Origin: Tribonema minus
Taxonomy: Eukaryota; Sar; Xanthophyceae; Tribonematales; Tribonemataceae
NCBI GenBank assembly: GCA_017506865.1
Contig: JAFCMP010000024.1
Span: forward strand, 1,302,001-1,366,000
DNA length: 64,000 nt
Direction of reading: 5' to 3'
Shown: one piece after another, positions 10,804 through 21,700 of the stretch
How the letters are laid out: every line of letters starts with the position of its first letter
Numbering within the stretch: position 1 is the first letter of the stretch
The notes under the pieces: generated by a model
What the model saw: the letters and a program-made list of their open reading frames with translations, nothing else
The model's database searches: none
What the model was told of the DNA's origin: nothing
Program-made: the position numbers and the translations under genes

Positions 10804-13800
10804 ATGCGGCAGGGCAGGTTCTTAGCTCTGGCAGGCTGTGCGCTCGCCCCGCAGCTGGCGCCGGTCGAGAGCTTTCTTGTCCCTCATGTGGCACATACCA
10901 GTGTCGTGATGCATCCCTCCAGAGCAGAGCCCAAAGCCAGGCTGCCGCACCATCAGCTACAGAGCTCGTGGGCACCTCAACGGCGGCTGGGTCATCACGA
11001 CTGCAGATCGGCCAACCGGAGCAGTCGCAGGGTCACCGTCACAGCTGCCACCAAATATGGGCGCAGCAGTAGGCGGTAAGTTGGCGCCCCGGTTCGTCCC
11101 TCGGCTGTCAGGTTCAAAGATCCGGATCTTTTTCGGGCTCGGCTGATTGTGTCGCGCTGCGCAGAAACTACTGTTTCAAGACCAATGCACACAATGCATA
11201 TCATTGAATCAGAAACTACTGTTTCAAGACCAATGCACACAATGCATATCATTGAATCATCGAAATCATATATAGCACTGCTTTGCTGCGGCCTTCGGCA
11301 GCTTCCATAGTGTGCATCCAGTCGGCAACCGCGACATTTCAATCGACAGGCATTACTTGCCCCCCCTAGATCCCTCTATGCTGACACGTTCGTCTGGTCG
11401 AGCAGCAGTTCACTAGCATTCAGAAATCTCGATGCTAAGGTACAGTGCATGCGGCTTGCAGTCATGTTGGTGCATGTCGCAAAATTGCGGTACAGCGCTG
11501 GCCAACCAAATACAACATCAATGTTGAAGTTATGCAATGCACGCTGCTCTGCCATGCGCCGCTCGTTGCATACAGCACTGGCAGGAGAAAAGGAGTCTTT
11601 GGGCTGGGCTACAGCACGCTGGCGCTCGTGGCGACGGCGTTCATGTTCCCGCGGGTGGTGGTGGGGCTGCTGGAGGCGGCGCTGGTGGCGCTGTTCGTGG
11701 GGCCCCTTGTGCTGACTCTGATATTCAGGGTTGTGGTGAGCGCTAACACGGTGAGCGACGCCTCGTTATTGGTGATCAAATTATATATCAGTGAAATGGT
11801 ATCAGGCGGCGCGTCTCGCTGGCGTTGTTTGGTTTTGCTTTGGTCTACCTTGCAGGGGGAGGTGTGCGGTACTCATACATGCGTGTGAGCGCGGTTTGCA
11901 GACATGCGGTGGCAGTCGTGGACCCGCCAATTGGTCAGTCTCGGATTCAATTTGGCACATTGCGAAGAGGACATGCAGATGCGCCGGCAGTGTCGAGCGC
12001 TGCCCTGTTGAGCACTGCCACAGTTGCCGAAGCTGGAACCATTTTTAAAGGCACCATACGCTTTACCCGGTACCTTAGTCTGATGATGTTAATGTTATTC
12101 TCACGGCGGCCTGGCATCGCAGCTCTTGCGGCCTTGAAGTTCAACATCACAGTTCACAACATGTTGGACACCAATGAAGGCAGTCACAAGCACTATGCTC
12201 AGGCGCTCTGCTGCGCTGGTGAATGTGATAAGCAGGTATGCCAACACGCAGTGCAGGGGAACAAAAGGTAGAAGCGCCGCAGGCCGCCCGCAGGCGCCAG
12301 TGGAGGCGCCGCGAGACTAGAATCGCGAACAGTACTATTTGCCAGCGAATCACGAGAACCTAACTGTAACATCTGTCACCAACGAGTAGCCGCAAGTACG
12401 CAACAATGCACCATGCAACCGATGAGTGCTGATACTAACCATACTCAAGAGTACTGATACTAAACTACACAAGAGTACCAGTTAGGTCCCTTATTCCAAC
12501 GGTGAACGATATATGCGCTGGCGCTACGATGTTGACAGCGCAAGCAATGACTGTTGCCTATTTTAAGTAGGCGACTCTCCACCTGAATCTGTCTCTGTGG
12601 TCTGACGCCAATGCTTTACACAGAAGACAGTATAGGGAGCCTGTCTGGATGGTCTGTGTGCCCTCCTGAGGTCTCTGAAGGCAGAAGCTAAGACGAGCGC
12701 TGACGCTCTGTGCATGCATACATGCATACTGCAGTCCATCTGCGCTGGAGTGTCTGTATGTACCGCCGTGTTCAGTATTCAAGCCACGGCTTTTTCTGAG
12801 TTGTTAGTAGTTGCACACCACCCTGCAAGAGCTCGCAGAGACTGAGCCGCTGTTGAATGACAGTACGTGTTCAACATGGTACAACACCATGACCATGCCT
12901 CTGGTATAGCAGTCTGTCTGTGATTCTTTCCGCCAGTGTTGCATGCGATTTGTACGCTTTTGCGACTCGTTCCTTGTTGCTGCGCCGTGCAAGCTGGCGC
13001 TCAGCAGTCGGCGCGGGCCTCTTTGTGCGTTGTTACCCTAACAGTAACCTAACCTTTGACATGTTCTCGTCTTCATGTTAGGAATGCGACTGCGCTGACC
13101 ATGTTCTCCCTGTGTGTTGTTGTTGTGTGTGTCCGCATGTCCTGCCGGCCACGCAACAGCTGCGGAAGCCGTGTCCAGGTTCGTACTTCAAGCGCTTTTC
13201 ACAAACTTCAACTATGTGGCTCTTATGCGTTTGTTTTCGCCTGTCGATTGGCGTCCACGAGGCATCGCTGCCATTATTGGTTTCCACCCGTCTCTGCACA
13301 GCACACGACCACCTATGCATGTCCTCGAGGACGGCCTGCATGCAGAGTACAGTGAAGGTAGAGAAGTAGAGTACACTACAGTGCAGTCCAGGGGGCTGTG
13401 TGTACGGTTGGTGGTCCCGCAGCTGTGACATTGCTCAGCAGAGACTCTCAGTCCGCACAGTGCGTCCTGCAGCTGCCCTGGTGTTGACTTGCAGCCAAGG
13501 GAAAGGCCGGGGCAGGTGTACTGTTGCCAACATGCTGCGGTTGTGAGTTTCACAATGCTGCCATCACGCAGTGCCATGCGTCGCAGTGCTCCGGATTTCA
13601 AGCTTGCATCACCGGTGCTTGTGGTGTGCTTCATGGTCGTGTGCAGCGCTGTTGCTTCTGGAGGTTTGTGTGTCAGTGTGCCCTCATCATCGCTTTCTTT
13701 CCCCTTCACAACCATTTACACTTCATGTGCCCTAATTGCCCCCCCCTCATCATTGCTTCCTTTCCCCTTCACAACCATTCACACTTCATGTGCCACAATG

Positions 13801-14135
13801 CACTAATTGCCCCCTCTCCCCCCCCCCCCTTCCCTCCATGCACATCTGCAACAGCCTGCGGCGCGACCGTCCAGAGTGCCAAGATCGGCAACGCTCAGTG
13901 CATGTCTTGCGGAACGATCCTCACAGTGGAGAACGGCGCGTTCACACGCGCTACTGCGGCGGCGTCATCAGCAGCGGCGTATCGGCGCAGCGGCGGCAGC
14001 AGCATGTACCAGCGCGCTGCTGCCGCAGCCGCCGCCGCCGCGCCGGCGCAGGCCAATACTTACAGTACCGGCAATACGTATAGTACTGGCGGCACCGTCA
14101 TTGACGTGGATGCTGTGGTGGAGTCCGATGATTGA
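10804..14135 (+). CDS. Probable plastid-targeted membrane protein with C-terminal CxxC ribbon; internal exons unresolved
   Basis: Three exons can be supported. Exon 10804-11075 begins with ATG and encodes a hydrophobic signal segment (RFLALAGCALAP) followed by SFLVP and a basic Ser/Arg-rich transit-like region, as in complex-plastid bipartite presequences. Exon 11585 to about 11735 encodes a hydrophobic hairpin (YSTLALVATAFMFP, VVVGLLEAALVALFVGPLVL), probably one or two membrane helices. The last exon 13855-14135 encodes CGATVQSAKIGNAQCMSCGT, a likely zinc-ribbon half, then an Ala/Ser-rich tail ending in VIDVDAVVESDD. The phase between exons 2 and last is not closed, so at least one short exon is missing; a candidate lies near 11858-11884. 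Function unknown; a thylakoid or envelope role is inference from the presequence. Confidence 0.6.
11162..11257. repeat. Two-copy 48-bp tandem repeat in intron 1 of the 10804 gene
   Basis: The unit beginning CAGAAACTACTGTTTCAAG at 11162 is repeated without visible change at 11210. It lies in the intron after exon 1. Confidence 0.95.
13150..13180 (+). repeat. Degenerate echo of the last-exon acceptor of the 10804 gene
   Basis: GCAACAG followed by codons reading CGSRVQ resembles the true junction at 13855 (GCAACAG then CGATVQ). It lies about 700 bp upstream in the same intron. Confidence 0.45.
13682..13797 (+). repeat. Two-copy repeat of about 62 bp before the last exon acceptor
   Basis: The sequence CCCTTCACAACCATT...CACTTCATGTGCC occurs at 13702 and 13764. 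It is pyrimidine-rich and leads into the C-tract of the acceptor at 13854. Confidence 0.85.
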
Positions 14136-14182
14136 GGGCAGTGCAAGCGCAGGTTACATACAGGCAGGGGATTTTACGGGGA

Positions 14183-15045
14183 AGGGGGGCGGGGGGGGGC
14201 TGGCAAGCAGCTTCTCTCAAGGGAGCACACAGGGCTGTCTCCCTCCCATTCGTGCTGCATACGGGGGTTCATTGTACCAGTACAGAGTACACAACACCTG
14301 AGAGGTCATTCAGCATCCGTGTCACACAGGCAGCATACTAGAAATGTAGTGGAAGGCGAGCTGACCACGCTCACTTGTGACTGGCAGCAGATCAACCCAA
14401 CAGCACATGAGGGCAGCAATGCGCACACCTTTCGTATCATAATGGCATCCGTGGTTTAGACTCCCGACGCAGCATCTCGTTCTCTGCTGTCATAAGTTTG
14501 CACCTATGCATGCGTCTTGTTGTTTTTCTGTCGTTAGTTTGCACTTGTGCACGTGGGTGCAGGGAAGGGCCCGGGTGCACTGCAGTAAAGATACCGTCTT
14601 TATCACAACCCGCAGGGGGGCGGGGGGGGGCTGGCAAGCAGCTTCTCTCAAGGGAGCACACAGGGCTGTCTCCCTCCCATTCGTGCTGCATACGGGGGTT
14701 CATTGTACCAGTACAGAGTACACAACACCTGAGAGGTCATTCAGCATCCGAGTCACACAGGCAGCATACTAGAAATGTAGTGGAAGGCGAGCTGACCACG
14801 CTCACTTGTGACTGGCAGCAGATCAACCCAACAGCACATGAGTGCAGCAATGCGCACACCTTTCGTATCATAATGGCATCCGTGGTTTAGACTCCCGACG
14901 CAGCATCTCGTTCTCCTGCTGTCATAAGTTTGCACCTATGCATGCGTCTTGTTGTTTTTCTGTCGTTAGTTTGCACTTGTGCACGTGGGTGCAGGGAAGG
15001 GCCCGGGTGCACTGCAGTAAAGATACCGTCTTTATCACAACCCGC
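14183..15045. repeat. Nearly identical two-copy tandem repeat, about 431-bp period
   Basis: Copy 1 (about 14183-14613) and copy 2 (about 14615-15045) differ by only a few bases, including a 1-bp indel and variation in the G-run at the start of each unit. The array begins just after the 10804 gene stop and probably belongs to its 3' untranslated or downstream region. Open frames here repeat with the unit. Confidence 0.95.
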
Positions 15046-15721
15046 GCGGCATTATGGCTGCAGCAAGTGGCGACGCTCCGAAGCAGACGCAGCGGGCAAC
15101 GTGACGTGTACACAGGCGCACAGTCCGCAGCAACTCCTCCCCCCCCCCCCCCCGCCGCCGCCCGCCCGCTGCTTTCATGCCCATTCCCGCTCGTGCACGC
15201 TGGTCAAACACCATCATCGTCATGATCTGCTGTGCGGGGGCAGACGTCATGCTATACAAGAGAAAAGCTTGTTTGCTAGCTCTGTGCGTGATGGAGGCTG
15301 GCTGCAGTGTGTTGTGGCCGTTGTCGACGCCTCCCAGGCAGTGCTCACATATCACTCATCAACTGCGTGGTGCCCGTTGTGCATTCTTGCAATGCCGCCA
15401 TAGCTGTCTTCTGACACCTGAGCTACGCGTCTACTACAGAAGGATCTTTGACAGCACGACAAACAAGGACTCAGCACGCTGTTTGGTGGGCAAGCAACAC
15501 GGCACAGACAGCGAGCGGCGCACTGGTATAACAAAAAAACGGCAGCGACGACTCAGCACCGCCTGAAACTGGAGAGACCTCAGACACCGTTGCTGTACTC
15601 CAAAAATGGGTGTAGTCATTGTCACCCTCCTCCCCCCCCCCCCCCGTGCGCGATACACGCACGCTGCCACCGCAACGCATGCGGCCACTGTGCGCGCCGA
15701 CCCTAACACACACATCGCTCC
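15046..15721. other. Convergent intergenic region, no gene seen
   Basis: This lies between the 3' end of the 10804 gene and the TPPII stop. It contains poly-C runs near 15138 and 15632 and only short uncoordinated open frames. Confidence 0.6.
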
Positions 15722-18700
15722 TCAGAACGGCGCGTACTTGGCGGGCTTGGACAGCACCGCCCACGCCGCGTCCGCCGCCGCGAGGTGCGCCCAGCCGAGC
15801 TCTCCGTACAGCGCCGCGCGCCGCGTCAGCGCCGCGTCACGCGCCAGCCCCGGCGGCGCCTTGGCCGACGCCGCCGCGCCGGCGACGCGGTTGAGGACCT
15901 TGAGCATGGAGCCGCGGCGCCGCGCGCGCGCGTGGTGCGCGAGCGCCACCGCTGCGTACTTGTCCTGCGCGACGTCGTCCCACTTGCGCAGCTCCGCGTA
16001 CGCCGCGTCGGCGGCCGCGTCCGCCGGCGACGGCGCCGCCACCGCCGCAGGTGCTGCCGCCGCCGCCGCCGCAGCAGCGCTGCCCGTCGCTTCCGCCGCC
16101 GCCGGCGCCGCTGCCTCGGGCGCCGCTGCTGCCGGCTCGTCGCTGGCGTCAGCGGCTGCGGCAGTGTCAGCGGCAGCGGCAGCGGCAGCGGCCTCGCCAT
16201 CGTCGGCGGCGGCAGCGGCAGCGGCAGAGGCAGGGGGCGCAGCAGCAGCTGCCGCGGCGTTGGGCGAGGCGGCGAGCGCTGCGTCCGCGAGAGCGCGCGC
16301 CTTGGCGGCCAGGGCCTCGCGCAATGCGTCGCGGCGCTTGCTCATGTCGGCGCTCAGCTTGTTGGCGGCGGGGTCGTCCGTGGGCAGGCGCGTGCCGTAG
16401 TGCTGCGCGAGCTCCGCCTGGTCCACCTGGCGCATGGCGAGGGGGGGTGGCAGGGGGGCGCACAGGGGGGGGGGTGGGGGGGGTCAGGTGGGTGCGTGAG
16501 TGTGCGCTGTCAAAGACGGCGGGAGGAGGGGGGGGTTGGTGGCCGCATCCGCTTGCGGATCTATCAGATGGAGAGCGCCCGCCTGGGACACACGGCCGCT
16601 GTCTGGGTTGTGCGAGCCCCTGCAGGTCGTGGCCGGCATGCAACGGTTCGCGGTGCGGCAACGACAGCAGGGCGTCACGCGCTCAAGCGCTGTCGAGCGC
16701 CCCGTGTCAACTATGATCTGGCCCAGGATACTGAGCTGCGATGCATCGGCGTGGTGCTGACACACGTAGCTGGGTGGCACAAACGTCAAAGTGCTTGAAA
16801 ACGACGGCACTTATATTCTTCTCCAGACCCAGGATGGTCACTGCAAGGGCCGACAGCCCTGAGGGTAGAATAGGCCAAGGTTTATTAGTGCACATATGTG
16901 CGTGCAAAAAGGGGGCATGAGCTCTGTCGCCAGGAGTGTGGCCTACACAGCGCCAAGACAATATGGCGTGCAGTGCGCCACTCGCCTTGGCTATGATCGC
17001 GTCGGCCGCCTTGACGACAGCCTCACATATTGATTGAAAGCCTGCGTATACAAAGGCTAACCCAAAAGCTAAGCTATTTGGATGTACAATATGTACCACC
17101 GCCACAATGTGCAGTCGACCGCTCGCCTTGGCGATGATCGCGCCGGCCGCTTGACAACATCCTCATACATGGTGCAATCTGGTCGACCTCCTGGTCATAC
17201 AAAGGCTCACCCTAACCCTAACATGTGCCACCGCCACTATGTGCAGTGGACCGCTTGCCTTGGCGATGATCGCGTCGGCCGGCTCGACGACACCCTCGCA
17301 CATGCGAAGGAAAATTCAATTCGAGCCTGCACCTGACAAGGTTGTGAGCATCTGTCCAAGGCCCACGACCGCCACTCCTGAACAGATGTCCTGCGGCCTC
17401 GGACAGCGACGAGACAACAAAAGTGCGCTCGACTGCTTGCCTTGGCGATGATCGCGTTGGCTGCCACGACGACCGCCTCATTCACGAGGCAGTGTGATTG
17501 CAAGCCTGCGTGTGCAAAGGCTTTGCATGTTCAAAATGCACTACTGCCATGCATCCTCAGATGCGCAGTCGGCTTGGGGGCTAACCCACACCTAACTTAA
17601 CCCTAAGCAACAACGTGCAGTCGCAGTTGACCACTTGCCTTGGCGATGATCGCGTCGGCAGCCTCGGCCACTGCGCCAAGCTGCTCCGCGCGCTTGGCAT
17701 CCGCGTCCACGTGCGCCAGGCGCGCCTGCAGCAGCGGCAGGTGGCCCTCGTACAGCGCGCACGCCCTCTTGTACAGGTCGTCGAAAGACGTCTTGCCGAC
17801 GAGCGCCAGCACCTTGGAGACCCAGAGGTCGCGCACGTCGCTCTCCACCTTCTCCTCCTGTCGTGCCGCAATCGATGCACACGGGAGCAGCGCATCGGTG
17901 GTCAGGCGCGTCGTGGTCATGTGGGCCGCCGTGTCCTGTCAGATGCTTCAAAAACGTCAGCAGTGGTGCGCAGTAGAAGTACTCTAACCTAAGCTTATCG
18001 TTGCCGGCGAGCGCCAGCACCTTGGACACCCAGAGGTCGCGCACGTCGCTCTCAACCTTCTCCTCCTGCCGCGTTGTGATCAGTGCACACTGGAGCGGCG
18101 CACGGGCGATTGGACAGCTGCTTGCCGTATCGCGTCAGACGCATGTATTTCCGCAGCGGTTTGCAGCAAAAGTGATCCTCCTGCCGTGCCGCGATCGATG
18201 CACACGGGAGGGGCGCACGGTGGTCAGATGCCTGCTCGCCGCATCGTGTCAGCTGCTGTCTCAACTGTAGCATATCGAAGTGCTTATTCCCTCGATAGAG
18301 TATTGCTGTGTCATTGCTCCTGCCGCTCCGCGATCAGTGCACACGGGAGCGGCGCACGGGCGGTCAGGCATGCCATGTCATGTGGGCCACTGTGTCCTGT
18401 CAGGTACTTGACAGAGTGTCAGCAGTAGTGGTGCGCAACGGAAGGACTTTGACCCGAAGCGCATCGTTGGCGGCGAGCGCAAGCGCCTTCATGTCCGGCA
18501 GCGACGTGAAAGAGCGCGTGGCAGGGCACTGGCTGACCTGACCGGCATCAGTGCAGACCCGCGCAGCAAGCAATGCACACGGGAGCGGCGCAGGGTGGGC
18601 AGGCGTGTCAGGGTCATGTGGCCCGCCGTGTCCTGTCGGGTACTTGTACTAGAAAGGGTGTCGTCGGTAGCACATGGAAGTGCTTGCTCCGTCCCATGAG

Positions 18701-21700
18701 TATTGTTATGTCGTTGCGAGCTCGAGGCCAACACGCTTTCAGATCGATTGTTGGTGATTTGAGATCCAAACGTAGACGACCGCGAAGCACGCGGGAGTGG
18801 CGCAGCGCGGTCGGATGGCCGCTTGCCGTATTGCGTCTGATGCATATGCATGTCAGCAGCGGCCTGCAGCAGAAGTGATGTGGTGTTTGTGTGTACTGGG
18901 CAGTTGGTACGAGCGCGTTAAGGACTTGCTGCGTCACAAGGAAGGAGCGTCAGTCACTGACTGAAACCTGCCCCGATCAGCATCAGTGTTGCAAACCCGT
19001 GATGCCTGTTGATGGCTCACAGTGCCGTTCAGACGGCCTTCCCGACATCACGATGCACTACTATTCTGCAACTATCACCTTGAACTAGCAAATGATCGTG
19101 TGCGCAGGGAGAGAGAGAGAGGGAGAGAGCGAAACGACATAAGCCAGAGTATGATCACGGTTGCTGGGCGTCATGGCACAGTGCTCCGCATGCTGCGATT
19201 CAGCCAATACAAGCCTATATTGGGTGCATGTGCCCTCAGGCATGGGCTTGTCCTAGTCCTTGTTCTTCTCCGCGGGCGCCACGACATATGACACAATAAC
19301 GTGAAAACATGTGTTCCCCAGCACGGTCATCCCTACTGGCCAATCGATGACACAACGTTTGCGATACGTCAATGCTCCGTGTGTCCGCACGCTGTCGCCT
19401 TCCATGCAGCTCGTGCACTGCATGAATTTTCCAAGACTTTTCCCAGACATTTCTCAGACTTTTATGGTTACCTCGGTGCGCGTGTCGTCCGGCATGGGCT
19501 TGTCCTTGTCCTCCTCTACGGGCGCCACGTGTTTGCAATTCGTCAACTGCGTGACTTGGCTCAGACTGTTCTGATTACCTCGGTGCGCGTGTCTTCCGGC
19601 TTGGCCTTGTCCTATAACAATAATCTAACTTTGACTAGGTAAGACGTTGGAGTACGTGGTGACTGCGGGGGAAACGCACCGACATTGGGCATGTAAATGA
19701 GTTGCTGATGCACGCCTACCTCGGTGCGCGTGTCTTCCGGCATGGGCTTGTCTTTGTCCTTGTCCTTCTCCGCAGGCGCCACCGGCCCCACGGCGTACGA
19801 CACGGCCACCTGGCCGGGCCGATCACCCGGCAGCGGCTTGTCGGACTTGACGTACGTGGCAGTGCCCAGCAGAACGTCGCCGGGCTGTCGGCGCGGCGAC
19901 AGCGCAGAAATTGGTTGAGTTGCGCGCGCGGTGAGCGCACTGGCGTTTGAAGTGTTTTGTTGAGGTTTGCGCGTCTGCTAGCCAAATTGGCTGCAGAGGG
20001 GGTCAAGAGCAGGTATTTGCGCGCAGTTTCGTGCCGCAGTGGGAGGTGACGCCTGCTCTGCGACTTGAGGACGTGGCAGTGACCGGCATCAGGAGAGAGT
20101 GGCCGGAAGCTGTAAAGAGTATTGGAAAGGGCACTACGCTGTGAAGAGTACTACGCACCAGGGTCTCTCGCAGCAACATAGCTCAGTAGACAGCCGCACG
20201 CGGCGATGTGCGCGGGCGCGGAAGCGCCACATGCTTTTGAGCCAATGTCTTTGCTGCATGTTGATGCATGCAGCCAAGTGTGTGGTGCGCAGCGTTCCTC
20301 AGCACCTGCATGGCGGCGCCTCACCCCAAACAAAATTATTAGCCAGTTGTAGTTCAAGAGACTGCTAGAGTATTCCGTTTCGTATCTGGCTCAGCCGGCC
20401 ATACAGCTCATCGCTAGCCGAGCTCCCCTATGTGCGTATCAAGCACGCTCCTACTGCTGCAGCAGTCTCGCACCCAGACCCTGATAAGGGCGTGTCGTGC
20501 AGCCAATTGCAGTGGCCCGTCAAGCCACCCAGACCCTAATCCTAGGGCACGTGGCGCATGCCAATCGCGAACCTTGACTTGCCAATTGCGCACCTTGACC
20601 CCCTTCGGCAGCTTGTCAGTATAGAGCGCATGGCGCAGCCGACAGCAGCGCCACTCTGCGGCCCCTAACCCAAACTATAGGGCAGCCAATCGCGCACCTT
20701 GACCCCATTCGGCAGCTTGTAGGCAGAGAGCACATGGCGTGCCACTAGCAGCAGCCACTCTGCAGCCTCTAACCTTAATTACAGGGCAGCCAAACGCGCA
20801 CCTTGATGCCCTTCAGCAACTTATCAGCAGAGAGCACATGGCGCAGCTAACAGCAGCAGCCGCTCTACGGCCCCTAACCCTAATTATAGGGCAGCCAATC
20901 ACGCACCTTGACGCCCTTTGGCAGCTTGTCAGTGGGCGGCTCCGCCCACACAACGGCAACGCTGGTGCCTTGCAGCACGCGCGTGGCACCCATTGCCCTG
21001 CCGCCCACCATCATGTCCTGCGCCAAGGGGGACACGCAGGGGGGGGCGGGGGGGGGAGGGAGGAGGGGGGGGAGGGGGTCAATTGTCATGTTTAAGTGCA
21101 GCAGGTGATATTGTGTGTCAGCAGCATGTACACCACCTCGGTGTCTCCTGGGCGATGTCAACATGGACAGCAGGTGTCGTGTGGTGCGTACTGACGCAAT
21201 CGGAGCGCAGTGCTCATTCGCAGCGCACAGGCCAGGATGTTGAGCACCGCTACGCGCTGCGAGCGCGCGATACGCCTTTGCAGAGGCACATGCATATGCA
21301 AGAGAGCACAGCGAAGCTGTGTAGTCGGGCGGTGGAGCCACGCGCACTGCCGCGTTGTCTGACGAGAGGAGTCGATTGGTCGCTGTAAGTCTGTGACATG
21401 GGCGTATCGGTCACAAACAAACAACTGACATCATTGCGCTCAGCAGTACAGATGCCCGTTTCTTGAGATCTGCTGATTATGCTTGAAGTCAAATACTGCG
21501 GCCACTGGATGATACTGACAGTTCAGTCAACCAACATCCACTCTTGATGGCTGACAGGATTTATTTGGCACGTTCCCTGAAACTGGATGGAAGCAACAAA
21601 GCCAGCGGTGTGGCGGATTGTGGTGTCATGGATTGCACCACCGTCGTCACCCATGTCAATTCGCTTTCGTGCCCCACTCAGGCAGTTGCTGCCGCTACCG

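Noticed and set aside
15785..16798. Arg-rich plus-strand frame of 337 codons
   Set aside because: Antisense of the GC-rich TPPII last exon; composition only.
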